A stretch of 64,000 nt of DNA from Gammaproteobacteria bacterium (lineage in GTDB: Bacteria > Pseudomonadota > Gammaproteobacteria > GCA-001735895): NCBI GenBank assembly GCA_029862005.1, contig JAOTYD010000001.1, positions 186,001 to 250,000 on the forward strand. Direction: 5' to 3'. Made by a program: the position numbers and the translations under genes. The first letter of the stretch is position 1. Every line of letters starts with the position of its first letter. The notes beneath the pieces were generated by a model, which saw only the letters and a program-made list of their open reading frames with translations, ran no database searches and was not told the origin of the DNA. Below are positions 55,660-64,000 of this stretch, piece by piece.

Positions 55660-57012
55660 ATGTCCATAACCCATAAACAATCACCCGAACGCTCCGAAGG
55701 CGACGTCAACCTGTCGCCACGCCGATCGGCCTGGGCGGAGAACCATCTGGACGAAAACACCGAGGCAATGCTCGCCGAGGACGCCAAATATTTTCTGCAC
55801 CAGTCGCTGTCGACGCCCTGTCTGAATGCAATCCGGGCAAGCCAGGGAATTTACCTCGAAGATGTCCAGGGCAGAAAAATCATGGACTTTCACGGTAACA
55901 GCGTACACCAGGTCGGCCATGGTCATCCGCGTGTGATAGCGGCGATCAAGGCACAGCTCGATACCCTGCCCTTTTGTCCGCGACGCTATACCAACCAGGT
56001 CGCTATCGACCTGGCACGACGCCTGGTCGAACTGGCGCCCGGGGAACTCAGCAAGGTGCTGTTTGCACCCGGCGGCACCTCGGCGATCGGCATGGCCCTG
56101 AAACTGGCACGTTACGCCACCGGGCGGCACAAGACCGTATCCATGTGGGACAGTTTTCACGGTGCATCGCTGGACGCAATTTCGATCGGTGGCGAGGCCC
56201 TGTTTCGAAAGGATGTCGGCCCGTTGTTGCCGGGTACCGAGCATATCCCGCCGCCGACCCGCGGTAAATGCCTGTTTAACTGTGAAGACGAACAGCACAG
56301 TGGTTGCCTCGAATACCTGGAATACCTGTTCGATATGCAGGGCGACGTCGCCGCGCTGATCGCCGAGCCGATGCGCTGGACCACGGTCGAACCACCACCA
56401 CCCGGGTATTGGAAAAAAGTCCGTGAAATCTGCGATCGCCATGGCGTCTTGCTGATATTCGATGAAATTCCTTCGGCGCTGGGACGCACCGGGAAAATGT
56501 TCGTCTGTGAACACTTCGACGTCGTGCCCGACATGCTGGTAATCGGCAAGGGATTCGGCGGTGGCGTATTCCCGATGGCGGCCCTGATCACGACCGCGGC
56601 GCTCGACATAGTCGGTGACCGTGCACTCGGGCATTATACCCATGAAAAAAGTTCGGTCGGTTGCGCCGCTGCCCTTGCGACACTGGACTGCCTGCAGCAA
56701 GATGGCTTGATCGAAAATTCGATCGAACTGGGCAGGCATGCACTCGCAAGGCTGCAGACGATGCAAAATAAACTGCCGATTATTCACGAGGTGCGCGGCC
56801 TCGGGCTGCATCTTGGGATCGAGTTACGTCGCAATGGCGAAGCCGCCTGCGATGAGGCTGATACGGTGCTCTACCACTCGCTGTCGCAGGGTCTCAGTTA
56901 CAAAGTTGGCGGCGGCTGCGTGTTGACGTTGTGCCCACCAATGACGATTACAAGGCAGGAACTGGACCAGGCGCTGGATATTGTCGAAGCTGGCATCAGA
57001 TCACTTGATTGA
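55660..57012 (+). CDS. Class III PLP enzyme, PbfA-like
   Basis: The 450-residue class III aminotransferase-fold protein has MDFHGNSVHQVGHGHP, the PLP loop FAPGGTSAIG and Lys297 in IGKGFGGG. A family of this fold, PbfA, is an ammonia-lyase for (R)-1-hydroxy-2-aminoethylphosphonate that works beside PhnW or PhnY. Its place after phnW and the methyl-oxidising flavoprotein supports that role. A true amine aminotransferase remains possible. A separate 162-base upstream spacer gives its own ribosome site or promoter. I do not set a symbol. Confidence 0.72.
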   Translation: MSITHKQSPERSEGDVNLSPRRSAWAENHLDENTEAMLAEDAKYFLHQSLSTPCLNAIRASQGIYLEDVQGRKIMDFHGNSVHQVGHGHPRVIAAIKAQLDTLPFCPRRYTNQVAIDLARRLVELAPGELSKVLFAPGGTSAIGMALKLARYATGRHKTVSMWDSFHGASLDAISIGGEALFRKDVGPLLPGTEHIPPPTRGKCLFNCEDEQHSGCLEYLEYLFDMQGDVAALIAEPMRWTTVEPPPPGYWKKVREICDRHGVLLIFDEIPSALGRTGKMFVCEHFDVVPDMLVIGKGFGGGVFPMAALITTAALDIVGDRALGHYTHEKSSVGCAAALATLDCLQQDGLIENSIELGRHALARLQTMQNKLPIIHEVRGLGLHLGIELRRNGEAACDEADTVLYHSLSQGLSYKVGGGCVLTLCPPMTITRQELDQALDIVEAGIRSLD

Positions 57013-57098
57013 CAGGGGAATATCGACTCTCAGTAGAATTTGAATTATCAGCACCTGATCTTTTCCGAGCGCTGTAACGATAACTGAGCGTGCAATTA

Positions 57099-58700
57099 TC
57101 ACATTGAAAGCGAACCGGGTCGGCGACGAGCAGTTTTCAGATGGCGCTCGTAGGCCTGCACCTCGTTATCGATACGCGCTTCGGACCAGCCCAGATCGTG
57201 GGCAACAGCTTCGGCAACCGGGCGCGCCAGTGCCAGTCCCTGATCGCTGGACCAGCCGGCGCCGAGCCGGCGCATCAATAAATCGGCCAGGCTACCCGGC
57301 TGTTCTTCGCGCGCACAGCGCTTGACCGCTGCCGAACTTACGCTGAAAGCATCGCTCTCGATCCGGGGGGCATTTTTTTCATCTGTGGTAAAAGCCCAAT
57401 GAAAATTTGGATCCTGCGATGAAGCCGACGGAGTAACACGATTCGAAACCGCGCGCAGCAATCGCTTTGCCACGCGCCGGTGGGTCATGATCGACCCAGC
57501 AGTCAGGGCCAGCATGTTGGGCAAACCGTCGGCGGCCAGGTCATGAATCTTGATTTCACGGCTCCCCAGAGGATCTTCGGTATCCCGGGTCAGCGGATTG
57601 ACCCCGGCCCAGCTGAACAGGATATCGTCGCGTGTGATGGCCAGTTGCGGCAGGCAACGGTTGGTTTCAGTGATCATCCAGTCAATTTCCCGATCCGTGG
57701 CCGCCACCTCCGTGATATTCCGATACATCGGACCGCCGTCAACAGGTGAGCGCGTGAGACCAATATAATGCATGCCGTTCGATGGCAGACAGTAAAGCGG
57801 CTGGCCGATACTGTTATAAGCGAACACGCCCCAATCGGCGAATTCGTCCGGCAGGTGAACGGCAATGTGAATGCCCTTAATACTGGTGCATTTGGGCTCG
57901 ACGTTATTCCCTGTCCTGCTGATAATATCGTCGACCCAGGCGCCGGCGAGATTAAGCACCAGGTCAGCCGTCACCTGCACATTTTCACCGATGACCGTTA
58001 GTCCTGATGGCTCACTGTGTGCCGTCGAAGACAGCGTCAATTGCCAACGGCTTTCCGGCTCAACTCGTTGCAGATGCTCGACTCGCGTGTAGTTATTAAT
58101 CTGCGCCCCCATGCGGCGCGCGTCGAACAGCGCATCGAGCGCGATCCTTTCTGGCCAGTCGAACAGGTACTCGCGAAACACCGCGACGCTTTTAAGTCGG
58201 TCGGGATCGCGCAACCACGAAGCGATGGGAAACTGGTCCAGCTGTTTACGGTTATAACGCTGATAATCGAGCGGCACGCCGGCAGGGCTCATCATGCGCA
58301 AAACCGCAAATGCCACATCCAGTTGCCAGGGCGCATAAGCGTCGTCGGTATAAATCGGCAGGCAAAAATTAATCGGTTTTAGCCGGTCAGGAATAGTGCG
58401 AACGATATCGTCGCGGGCCAGCATATCGGCGCGGACCGTACCCATCGATCGGGCCAGGTGGCCTGGATGCAGTAATGTTTTCCAGAAATTCGAGCCGCTT
58501 GCCAGGTGGCGCAACCCGCAGTGCAGCAGACGGCTCGAGCGGCTAGTCGCGCCATCGGCGAAATCTCCCTGGTCGACGACCAGTACCCGGTAGCCGGCCG
58601 CGCTGAGGTGTTGCGCCGCGCTGGCGCCGTTGATACCCGCCCCGATAATCGCCACATCGAAATGCATTCCATCAAGTGTTTCGACGGAAGCTGTGTTCAT
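57099..58700 (-). CDS. FAD-dependent oxidoreductase, glycerol-3-phosphate-dehydrogenase-like
   Basis: The 533 residues match the GlpD fold: FAD motif AIIGAGINGASAAQHL, DFADGATSRSSRLLHCGLRHL, and the C-terminal GlpD/DAO helical domain. Glycerol-3-phosphate dehydrogenase carries its substrate as a phosphate; a phosphonate of similar size is a plausible alternative substrate. It is last in the minus-strand ABC transporter operon (5 bases after the permease), so it is very likely part of AEP use. GlpD itself would normally be elsewhere with glpK. The substrate is not known. Confidence 0.8.
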   Translation of the reverse strand: MNTASVETLDGMHFDVAIIGAGINGASAAQHLSAAGYRVLVVDQGDFADGATSRSSRLLHCGLRHLASGSNFWKTLLHPGHLARSMGTVRADMLARDDIVRTIPDRLKPINFCLPIYTDDAYAPWQLDVAFAVLRMMSPAGVPLDYQRYNRKQLDQFPIASWLRDPDRLKSVAVFREYLFDWPERIALDALFDARRMGAQINNYTRVEHLQRVEPESRWQLTLSSTAHSEPSGLTVIGENVQVTADLVLNLAGAWVDDIISRTGNNVEPKCTSIKGIHIAVHLPDEFADWGVFAYNSIGQPLYCLPSNGMHYIGLTRSPVDGGPMYRNITEVAATDREIDWMITETNRCLPQLAITRDDILFSWAGVNPLTRDTEDPLGSREIKIHDLAADGLPNMLALTAGSIMTHRRVAKRLLRAVSNRVTPSASSQDPNFHWAFTTDEKNAPRIESDAFSVSSAAVKRCAREEQPGSLADLLMRRLGAGWSSDQGLALARPVAEAVAHDLGWSEARIDNEVQAYERHLKTARRRPGSLSM

Positions 58701-58705
58701 GTTCC

Positions 58706-60715
58706 CTAGTTAATGCGCCAGGCCTGGGTTCGGCGCACCAGCTTGCGTGAGACGAACTGGTGAATCAGGCGCGCAGCGACATTGGTATAGAAGATCATCA
58801 TGCCCATCGCCGCGGCGGGAGCAACATCACCGGCGTCATCCATGTTGAGTACCGCCACCGAGGCCAGCGTGGTGTCCGGCGAATACAGAAAAATAACAGC
58901 CGACACGGTCGTCATCGCGTTGACGAACAGGTAGATCGATATATCCAGGATCGACGGCAGGCACACCGGTACCGTCACTTTCGAAAGCAACTTGTGGAAC
59001 GGCTGTTTCAGCGAAGCGGCGACCGACTCGAACTCCCGGTCCATTTGTTTCAACGCGGTGACTGCGGTCAGGTGCGATACCGTGTAAAAGTGGGTGACGG
59101 TGCAGATCACCATGATCGCAAGCGTTCCGTAAATCGCATTTAACGGGTTATCGGGATTGTTGAAGAAAAAGATATAGGCGAGGCCGAGCACCATGCCGGG
59201 GATCGCCATTGGCATCATCGCGAGGAACTGGAAGGCCGAGCGCGTGGTGAAAAACCCGTTGATCTTCTCGACCATGTAGGCGCCGACGAATACGATAACC
59301 GTTCCCGCCAGCGCGGTATAGAGTCCGAGCTGAATCGAGTTGGTATAGGAATTCCAGCCGCCGCCGTCCATGACTTCGAAATTATAGTTGCCCAGGCTCA
59401 GGCTCAGGTTGTAGGGCCAGAATTTTATCAATGCCGCGTACTGGCAAACCGCGATCAGACCGACGATAAAAATCGCGATCAGCGAGCAGTAGGCGAGGCA
59501 GATCCGGTCGAACTGCTTGTGCGGCTTGGGTGTGTATGGTACCGAGCGTGCCGATAACTGTGCCACCTGTTTCTTTTGCACGTAGCGGTCGATACTGAAA
59601 GCCAGCAAGGCCGGGATCAGTAGCACTACCGAAACCACCGCGCCCATCTCGAAGTTTTGCTGGCCGATGACCTGTTTGTAAATATCGACCGCGAGCATGT
59701 TGTATTGCCCACCGATAACCTTGGGCAGGCCGAAATCGGTAATCACCAGGTTGAACACGACGAACGCGGCCGAGATCAGTCCGTAACGCGCGCCCGGAAT
59801 GGTCACGGTCCAGAAAGTTCTCCAACGGCTTGCGCGTAGCGCGGTCGCAGCCTCGTACAGGCGCCCGTCGGAAATTGCCAGCGCGGTGGTGATAATGATC
59901 AGCGCGTGCGGGAAGGTGAAAAACACCGACCCCAGGACAATACCGATGGGCCCGTAAATCGACTCGCCCAGCAGTAAACCCTTGATCATGCCCTGGTTAC
60001 CGAACAGGTAAACCAGCCCGATCCCGGGCAGCAGTGACGGTACCAGGATCGGAATCATCGCGATCAGTCTGAACAGCCCCTTGAAACGCATCGTGCTGCG
60101 ATTCAGCGCGTAAGCGAACCAGAATGCGAGGCTGACGGTAATGATGGTGCTCAGCACTGATATGAATATCGAGTTTTCGATCGAGCGAAACAGCGCAGGC
60201 GTTGAAAAGTAAGTGCGGAAGTTGTCGAGACCGATGTCGGCCGAGGCACGTATCACGATTCGCCTGAAATCGTTCGAGCTGTACTCGTGCCAGTCGGTGT
60301 CGTCGACGCGCTCGGTGCCGAACAGAAAAGAGGTATCACCCCTGACCTGCCTGAGCCTGTACATTGTCGGGCTGCGGAAACTGAAGTCGGGGAAGAACTC
60401 GGTCGGGGCGAGACGACCGTCGGAACTGGTGACCAGGTCCTCGGGCTCGAACTTCTGTATTTTGTCGTTCTGCGCTGCCGCGCTGAAGGGCTCGCCCCAA
60501 CCATCACCGGTATTGACCTGAAACTCGAAGTTGGTGAGATCGAAAGCATAAGTCGAAAATGATTTCGACAGCATCGCGTAAAGCGGAAATGCGAGCGCAA
60601 TCAACAGGTAAAGGCAGATGACCAGTATAAAGCCGACCATGATGCGGTCATCCTTGCTGGTTCTGGGCTTGATCAGCGGTGCGGCGCTAGACGCGATGGT
60701 TGCGGACTCCGTCAT
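58706..60715 (-). CDS. 2-aminoethylphosphonate-type ABC importer, fused permease
   Basis: The 669-residue protein has two BPD_transp_1 permease domains in one chain (Fbp/PhnV-type). The first domain has LVPSLLPGIGLVYLFGN and the coupling loop YEAATALRASRWRTFWTVTIP; the second has MPMAIPGMVLGLAYIF and EFESVAASLKQPFHKLLSKVTVP. Between the first helix and the second there is an unusually long polar segment, about residues 50-175, that faces the periplasm. ATPase and binding protein genes lie upstream, so it forms one importer. AEP as substrate comes from context. Confidence 0.9.
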   Translation of the reverse strand: MTESATIASSAAPLIKPRTSKDDRIMVGFILVICLYLLIALAFPLYAMLSKSFSTYAFDLTNFEFQVNTGDGWGEPFSAAAQNDKIQKFEPEDLVTSSDGRLAPTEFFPDFSFRSPTMYRLRQVRGDTSFLFGTERVDDTDWHEYSSNDFRRIVIRASADIGLDNFRTYFSTPALFRSIENSIFISVLSTIITVSLAFWFAYALNRSTMRFKGLFRLIAMIPILVPSLLPGIGLVYLFGNQGMIKGLLLGESIYGPIGIVLGSVFFTFPHALIIITTALAISDGRLYEAATALRASRWRTFWTVTIPGARYGLISAAFVVFNLVITDFGLPKVIGGQYNMLAVDIYKQVIGQQNFEMGAVVSVVLLIPALLAFSIDRYVQKKQVAQLSARSVPYTPKPHKQFDRICLAYCSLIAIFIVGLIAVCQYAALIKFWPYNLSLSLGNYNFEVMDGGGWNSYTNSIQLGLYTALAGTVIVFVGAYMVEKINGFFTTRSAFQFLAMMPMAIPGMVLGLAYIFFFNNPDNPLNAIYGTLAIMVICTVTHFYTVSHLTAVTALKQMDREFESVAASLKQPFHKLLSKVTVPVCLPSILDISIYLFVNAMTTVSAVIFLYSPDTTLASVAVLNMDDAGDVAPAAAMGMMIFYTNVAARLIHQFVSRKLVRRTQAWRIN

Positions 60716-60724
60716 CTGGCTGGT

Positions 60725-61849
60725 TTAAGCGCTTCCCGCGGGCGGGAAAATCCAGAGTCTGTCCGCCGGTAGTTTCACGCGAATCGTCGAACCCGTATCG
60801 GCCTCAAGTCTGCGTGTCGCGTTGATCGACAGGTCCGCAATCAGGTTCGCACCCCCGAGCGCGCTGTTCTTCAATGAAACGCGCCAGAAGGAGCCGAGAA
60901 ACTCCATATCCTCGATCTCCACTTCGAGGCTATTGTCCGCACTTTCATCACTGGAATAATCCCCGATTCCCTGTGGCACGATGTCCTCCGGGCGGATAGC
61001 CGCCACTACCGGGGCTTCGCGACTAAGCCCGTGACTGCGCGATTTGAAACTCAATTCACCGATGGAAACACTGTTATCGCCATTGACGCGTCCCTTGACC
61101 TGGTTCATCGCGCCGATGAAGTCGGCGACGAAAAGGGTGTCGGGTTCGCGGTAGATTTCAGTCGGTGTGCCGACCTGTTCGATGACACCCTGATTCATGA
61201 CGACGATGCGATCCGCCATGGTCAGCGCCTCTTCCTGGTCGTGGGTTACCATAACCGTGGTGACGCCGAGGCGCCGCTGCAGGGTTTTCATCTCGTGGCG
61301 CAGGTGACCGCGTACCTTGGCGTCGAGTGCGGACAGCGGTTCGTCCAGCAATAACAGTCCCGGGGAGGTGGCCAGCGCGCGCGCCAGTGCAATGCGTTGT
61401 TGTTGCCCACCCGATAATTGCGCCGGATATTTGGGACCCTGATCGGGTAACCCTACGAGTTCCAGCAGTTCGGTGACGCGTTTCGCGATGGCCGATTTAT
61501 CGAGCTTTTGATTCTCCAGTCCGAAAGCGATGTTGCGCTCGGCGGTCAGGTTCGGAAACAGTGCGTAGGACTGAAACACGATGCCGAAATCGCGTTCGAA
61601 GGGCGGTAGCGCCGAGATATCCACATCGCCCTGGCGTACCGTACCCGAAGTCTGGATATCGAGGCCCGCGATGGCACGCAGTAATGTGGTTTTGCCACAG
61701 CCAGAGGGCCCGAGAAAGCATATGAATTCGCCCTCGTAAACCTCGAGCGAGACACTGTCGAGTGCAACGAAATCGCCGAATTTCTTGGTAAGCCGGTCTA
61801 TCTGGAGATAAACCCCTGGCTTAGCGTCAGCCCCGGTCTGTTCTGTCAT
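60725..61849 (-). CDS. 2-aminoethylphosphonate-type ABC importer, ATPase
   Basis: The 374-residue ATPase of the PotA/FbpC group has Walker A GPSGCGKTTLL, Q-loop QSYALFPNLT, signature LSGGQQQRIALARAL, Walker B LLLLDEPLSALD and a C-terminal TOBE-like domain. It pairs with the permease (9 bases) and the binding protein before it. I start at the ATG 61849, which has AGGTGG upstream; the TTG at 61855 is a weaker choice. A hairpin-T-run in the leader may lower its expression relative to the binding protein. Confidence 0.93.
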   Translation of the reverse strand: MTEQTGADAKPGVYLQIDRLTKKFGDFVALDSVSLEVYEGEFICFLGPSGCGKTTLLRAIAGLDIQTSGTVRQGDVDISALPPFERDFGIVFQSYALFPNLTAERNIAFGLENQKLDKSAIAKRVTELLELVGLPDQGPKYPAQLSGGQQQRIALARALATSPGLLLLDEPLSALDAKVRGHLRHEMKTLQRRLGVTTVMVTHDQEEALTMADRIVVMNQGVIEQVGTPTEIYREPDTLFVADFIGAMNQVKGRVNGDNSVSIGELSFKSRSHGLSREAPVVAAIRPEDIVPQGIGDYSSDESADNSLEVEIEDMEFLGSFWRVSLKNSALGGANLIADLSINATRRLEADTGSTIRVKLPADRLWIFPPAGSA

Positions 61850-61901
61850 GGTCAACCACCTGCTGAATAGGGATAAACCCCAGGAGGAATAACGGCGTAG
61901 T

Positions 61902-61936
61902 CAAAAACGGCCTGACCGGGGGATGGGTCAGGCCGT
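61902..61936 (-). terminator. Attenuator-like hairpin between binding-protein and ATPase genes
   Basis: On the minus strand an 11-base perfect stem (61936-61926 with 61917-61907) is followed by five T (plus-strand A-run at 61902-61906). It lies in the operon between the periplasmic binding protein and the ATPase, so it likely ends most transcripts after the first gene. Confidence 0.78.
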
Positions 61937-61956
61937 AATCCAACAATTGCCGTTAT

Positions 61957-62994
61957 TTACTTGGCCTCGGATTTTGTATCGTAGCGTTCCAGCCACTTGG
62001 CCAGAATAGCCTTGCGATTGTTCGCGGCGAATTCAAAATCGTTGGGGATCATTTTTTCCAGTAGGTTGGTCGGAAAATGTTCAACAGGTTTGGCAACACC
62101 CGGCATGGCAACCACGGCGTAACCGGTGTTGTACATTTCATTAGCCTTGCGCGTGATTGACCAGTCGACCAGGGTCTTCGCAGCCTCGAGTTTATCGGTT
62201 CCAGCGATGATCGCGGTTGCTTCCATGTCCCAGCCTACGCCCTCGGCAGGTACGATGATTTCGATCGGTGCACCCTGGGCCTTGGACTTGGCACCGCGGA
62301 AAGCGAAGGAAATTCCGATTGGAATTTCGCCAGCGGCGGCTAGCTTGCAGGGCTTGGAGCCGGAATGGGTGTAGCGCGCGATATTCTTGTGTAAACGATC
62401 CATGTAATCCCAACCACCCTGTTCCTTGCCGAACATTTGCAGCCAGCTGGATACGTCGAGGAATCCGGTGCCCGAGGAGTTTGGGTTCGGCATGATCAGG
62501 TGCCCCTTGTACATCGGTTTGAGCAGGTCGGTCCAGGTTTTCGGCGGCTCCAGATTATGCTTGGCCGCCTCCACGGTGTTGTAACAAACCGCCGCCACCC
62601 AGGCGTCCATTCCGACCCACGATGGCACTGCTCCCTTGTCAACAAACTTTTTATCCAGCTTTTCAACACCCTTGGGTTTGTAAGGTTCGAGCATGCCTTC
62701 GCTCTTCAGTAGCAACAATGAGGTCGCAGCCAGGCCCCAGACCACATCGGCCTGTGGATTGTTTTTCTCCGCGAGCAACTTGGCGGTGACGATACCGGTC
62801 GAATCCCGAACCCATTTAATATTGATATCCGGGTGATCCTTATTAAAAGTCTCGGCATAGCGCGTCAGATCTTCTGCCTCGACTGCCGTGTAGACTGTCA
62901 GATCGACCGCGAGTACCGAGTGACTCATCGCCAGCAACGAAACACCCGCCACACAAGCAGCGAGTGAAGTTTTCTTGATCAATTTTTTTAGCAT
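61957..62994 (-). CDS. 2-aminoethylphosphonate-type ABC importer, binding protein
   Basis: The 345-residue periplasmic binding protein starts at the ATG 62994, after AAGGAGAT, and has a signal peptide (LIKKTSLAACVAGVSLLAMSHSVLA then VDLT). The mature part is the iron/AEP type II binding fold (VDLTVYTAVEAEDLTRYAETF, DVVWGLAATSLLLL). It is the first gene of the importer operon on this strand. It resembles binding proteins annotated for AEP (PhnS or AepX type), and the cluster supports that. Iron uptake is the alternative. Confidence 0.86.
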   Translation of the reverse strand: MLKKLIKKTSLAACVAGVSLLAMSHSVLAVDLTVYTAVEAEDLTRYAETFNKDHPDINIKWVRDSTGIVTAKLLAEKNNPQADVVWGLAATSLLLLKSEGMLEPYKPKGVEKLDKKFVDKGAVPSWVGMDAWVAAVCYNTVEAAKHNLEPPKTWTDLLKPMYKGHLIMPNPNSSGTGFLDVSSWLQMFGKEQGGWDYMDRLHKNIARYTHSGSKPCKLAAAGEIPIGISFAFRGAKSKAQGAPIEIIVPAEGVGWDMEATAIIAGTDKLEAAKTLVDWSITRKANEMYNTGYAVVAMPGVAKPVEHFPTNLLEKMIPNDFEFAANNRKAILAKWLERYDTKSEAK

Positions 62995-63298
62995 TTCATA
63001 TCTCCTTCGATTGTTATTGTCGGAACCAAGGCGTCCCCGATTTGTTCTTTTAGATTGCAACTACTCCGGGGAGCCCGGATTTATACCCGGTTGCTCCAGC
63101 CGGAGACCTCAGGTGCATACTCTACCCTAATCCGCATATGTTAAAAACAGGTTAAATTTTGTAAGGAACATAGATTGTTTCGATATTTAGGCTTCGGGCA
63201 GGTTAATTGGTAATATATCGCCTACGGTAATCCCGGTTTCAAAGCCGACTCGCTTAACCAGCAGATTAACCAGACAACGTGTAAGGAGTTGCTTGCTC

Positions 63299-64000
63299 AT
63301 GGCGATAACAACCACCTGTATCGGGGCCTATCCCAAGCCCGATTTTGTCAGGTTGCCGGACTGGTTTAATCACCCCGACGGGCCCGATACAGCTGACCCG
63401 ACCGCGCTCTGGGAAAAAGCGATGCTTGATCTCGGACCGGATGCACCGGACATCATTGCGCGCGGCGTGGCGCAGGCGATCGATGATCAAGTCGAATGTG
63501 GCATCGACATCCCGACCGATGGTGAAATATCGCGTGAGAACTACATCCACTACCATTGTCGTCATCTGCTCGGGTTCGACTTCGTGCACCTGACGCGCAA
63601 GGAAGTGCGCGGCGGTACCTACGAAGCCGCTTTACCCACCATCAACGGCCCGGTCTCGATACGCGATCAATTCCTGGTAGCGGACTGGCAACGCGCGCAG
63701 GCCAACTGCAAGCGGCCGGTCAAGATCACGATGCCGGGTCCGATGACGATCTCCGATACCAATCATGATGATTATTACCACGATCCGAAAGCGCTAGGGC
63801 GCGATATAGCCGATGCCCTGAATGTCGAGGTACTTGCGCTGGCCGCTGCCGGTTGTATCCATATCCAGATCGACGAGCCGCTGTTTGCGCGCAAACCTGA
63901 GGCTGCGCTCGACTATGGTTTCGAAAACCTCGAGCGCGCGTTTCACGGTTGTCCGAAGAGTGTGCAGCGTACCGTGCACATGTGCTGTGGCTATCCGGAC
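63299..64000 (+). CDS. MetE-like cobalamin-independent methionine synthase family, right end cut
   Basis: The frame starts at an ATG with AAGGAG 11 bases upstream and stays open to the last base (234 codons), so the gene continues beyond the window. It has the MetE C-terminal barrel pattern: TTTCIGAYPKPDFVRLP, PTDGEISRENYI, TMPGPMTISD, HIQIDEPLFARKP and HMCCGYPD, with zinc-ligand candidates. Short members of this family act without the N-terminal MetE half. In this cluster methyl groups from N-methylated AEP could be a donor, or the gene may be an unrelated methyltransferase; neither is proven. Confidence 0.8.
   Translation, partial: MAITTTCIGAYPKPDFVRLPDWFNHPDGPDTADPTALWEKAMLDLGPDAPDIIARGVAQAIDDQVECGIDIPTDGEISRENYIHYHCRHLLGFDFVHLTRKEVRGGTYEAALPTINGPVSIRDQFLVADWQRAQANCKRPVKITMPGPMTISDTNHDDYYHDPKALGRDIADALNVEVLALAAAGCIHIQIDEPLFARKPEAALDYGFENLERAFHGCPKSVQRTVHMCCGYPD

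Noticed and set aside
1-64000. CRISPR array, transposon or prophage
   Set aside because: I saw no set of evenly spaced direct repeats, no transposase, recombinase or structural phage gene.

Overview
The window reads like a moderately GC-rich proteobacterial chromosome, most likely a marine gammaproteobacterium. This rests on the Na+-pump oxaloacetate decarboxylase, prpBCD beside gltA and acnB, and a tRNA gene with an encoded CCA; the placement is inference. The window is almost wholly catabolic: it feeds on nucleobases, glyoxylate, propionate and phosphonates. I see no transposase, integrase, phage gene or CRISPR array.

Region 1 (1-7,850): the 3' part of an HDOD gene, the Na+-pumping oxaloacetate decarboxylase oadGAB, a thiamine-diphosphate enzyme, an EamA exporter and a ketopantoate-reductase-like gene. 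Region 2 (7,850-12,620): an AT-rich spacer, an IclR regulator with an AT-hook-like N-terminus, and three enzymes matching the beta-hydroxyaspartate cycle (BhcA, BhcC, BhcB). The fourth enzyme, iminosuccinate reductase BhcD, is not in the window. Region 3 (12,620-15,130): an unusual receiver/ATPase-like fusion, an outer-membrane barrel and a divergent uracil-DNA glycosylase.

Region 4 (15,120-32,606): a full purine-to-glyoxylate pathway: GntR regulator, puuE and uraD on the minus strand; uraH, xdhABC, a nucleoside/purine-type ABC importer, cytochrome-linked urate oxidase puuD, guanine deaminase, a second deaminase, allantoicase and ureidoglycolate lyase on the plus strand. The end product, glyoxylate, is the substrate of the Bhc enzymes next door.

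Region 5 (32,607-37,150): an accessory stretch of small genes (YCII, Sel1, HIRAN-like), dispersed repeats, tRNA-Thr(CGT), a dienelactone hydrolase and a GNAT. Region 6 (37,150-47,970): a phosphoribosyltransferase, a hybrid histidine kinase, a GntR-controlled prpBCD (methylcitrate cycle) operon, and divergent gltA-acnB.

Region 7 (47,970-64,000): a palindromic repeat, then a 2-aminoethylphosphonate (AEP) cluster: phnY, phnA, a LysR regulator, phnW, a dimethylglycine/sarcosine-dehydrogenase-like flavoprotein, a PbfA-like PLP enzyme, a GlpD-like flavoprotein and an AEP-type ABC importer. A MetE-like gene runs off the right edge. Phosphonate carbon leaves as acetate plus phosphate. The Bhc, prp, gltA and oad genes would link these products to oxaloacetate and pyruvate. 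Family assignments are firm; the joining of the modules into one network is inference.
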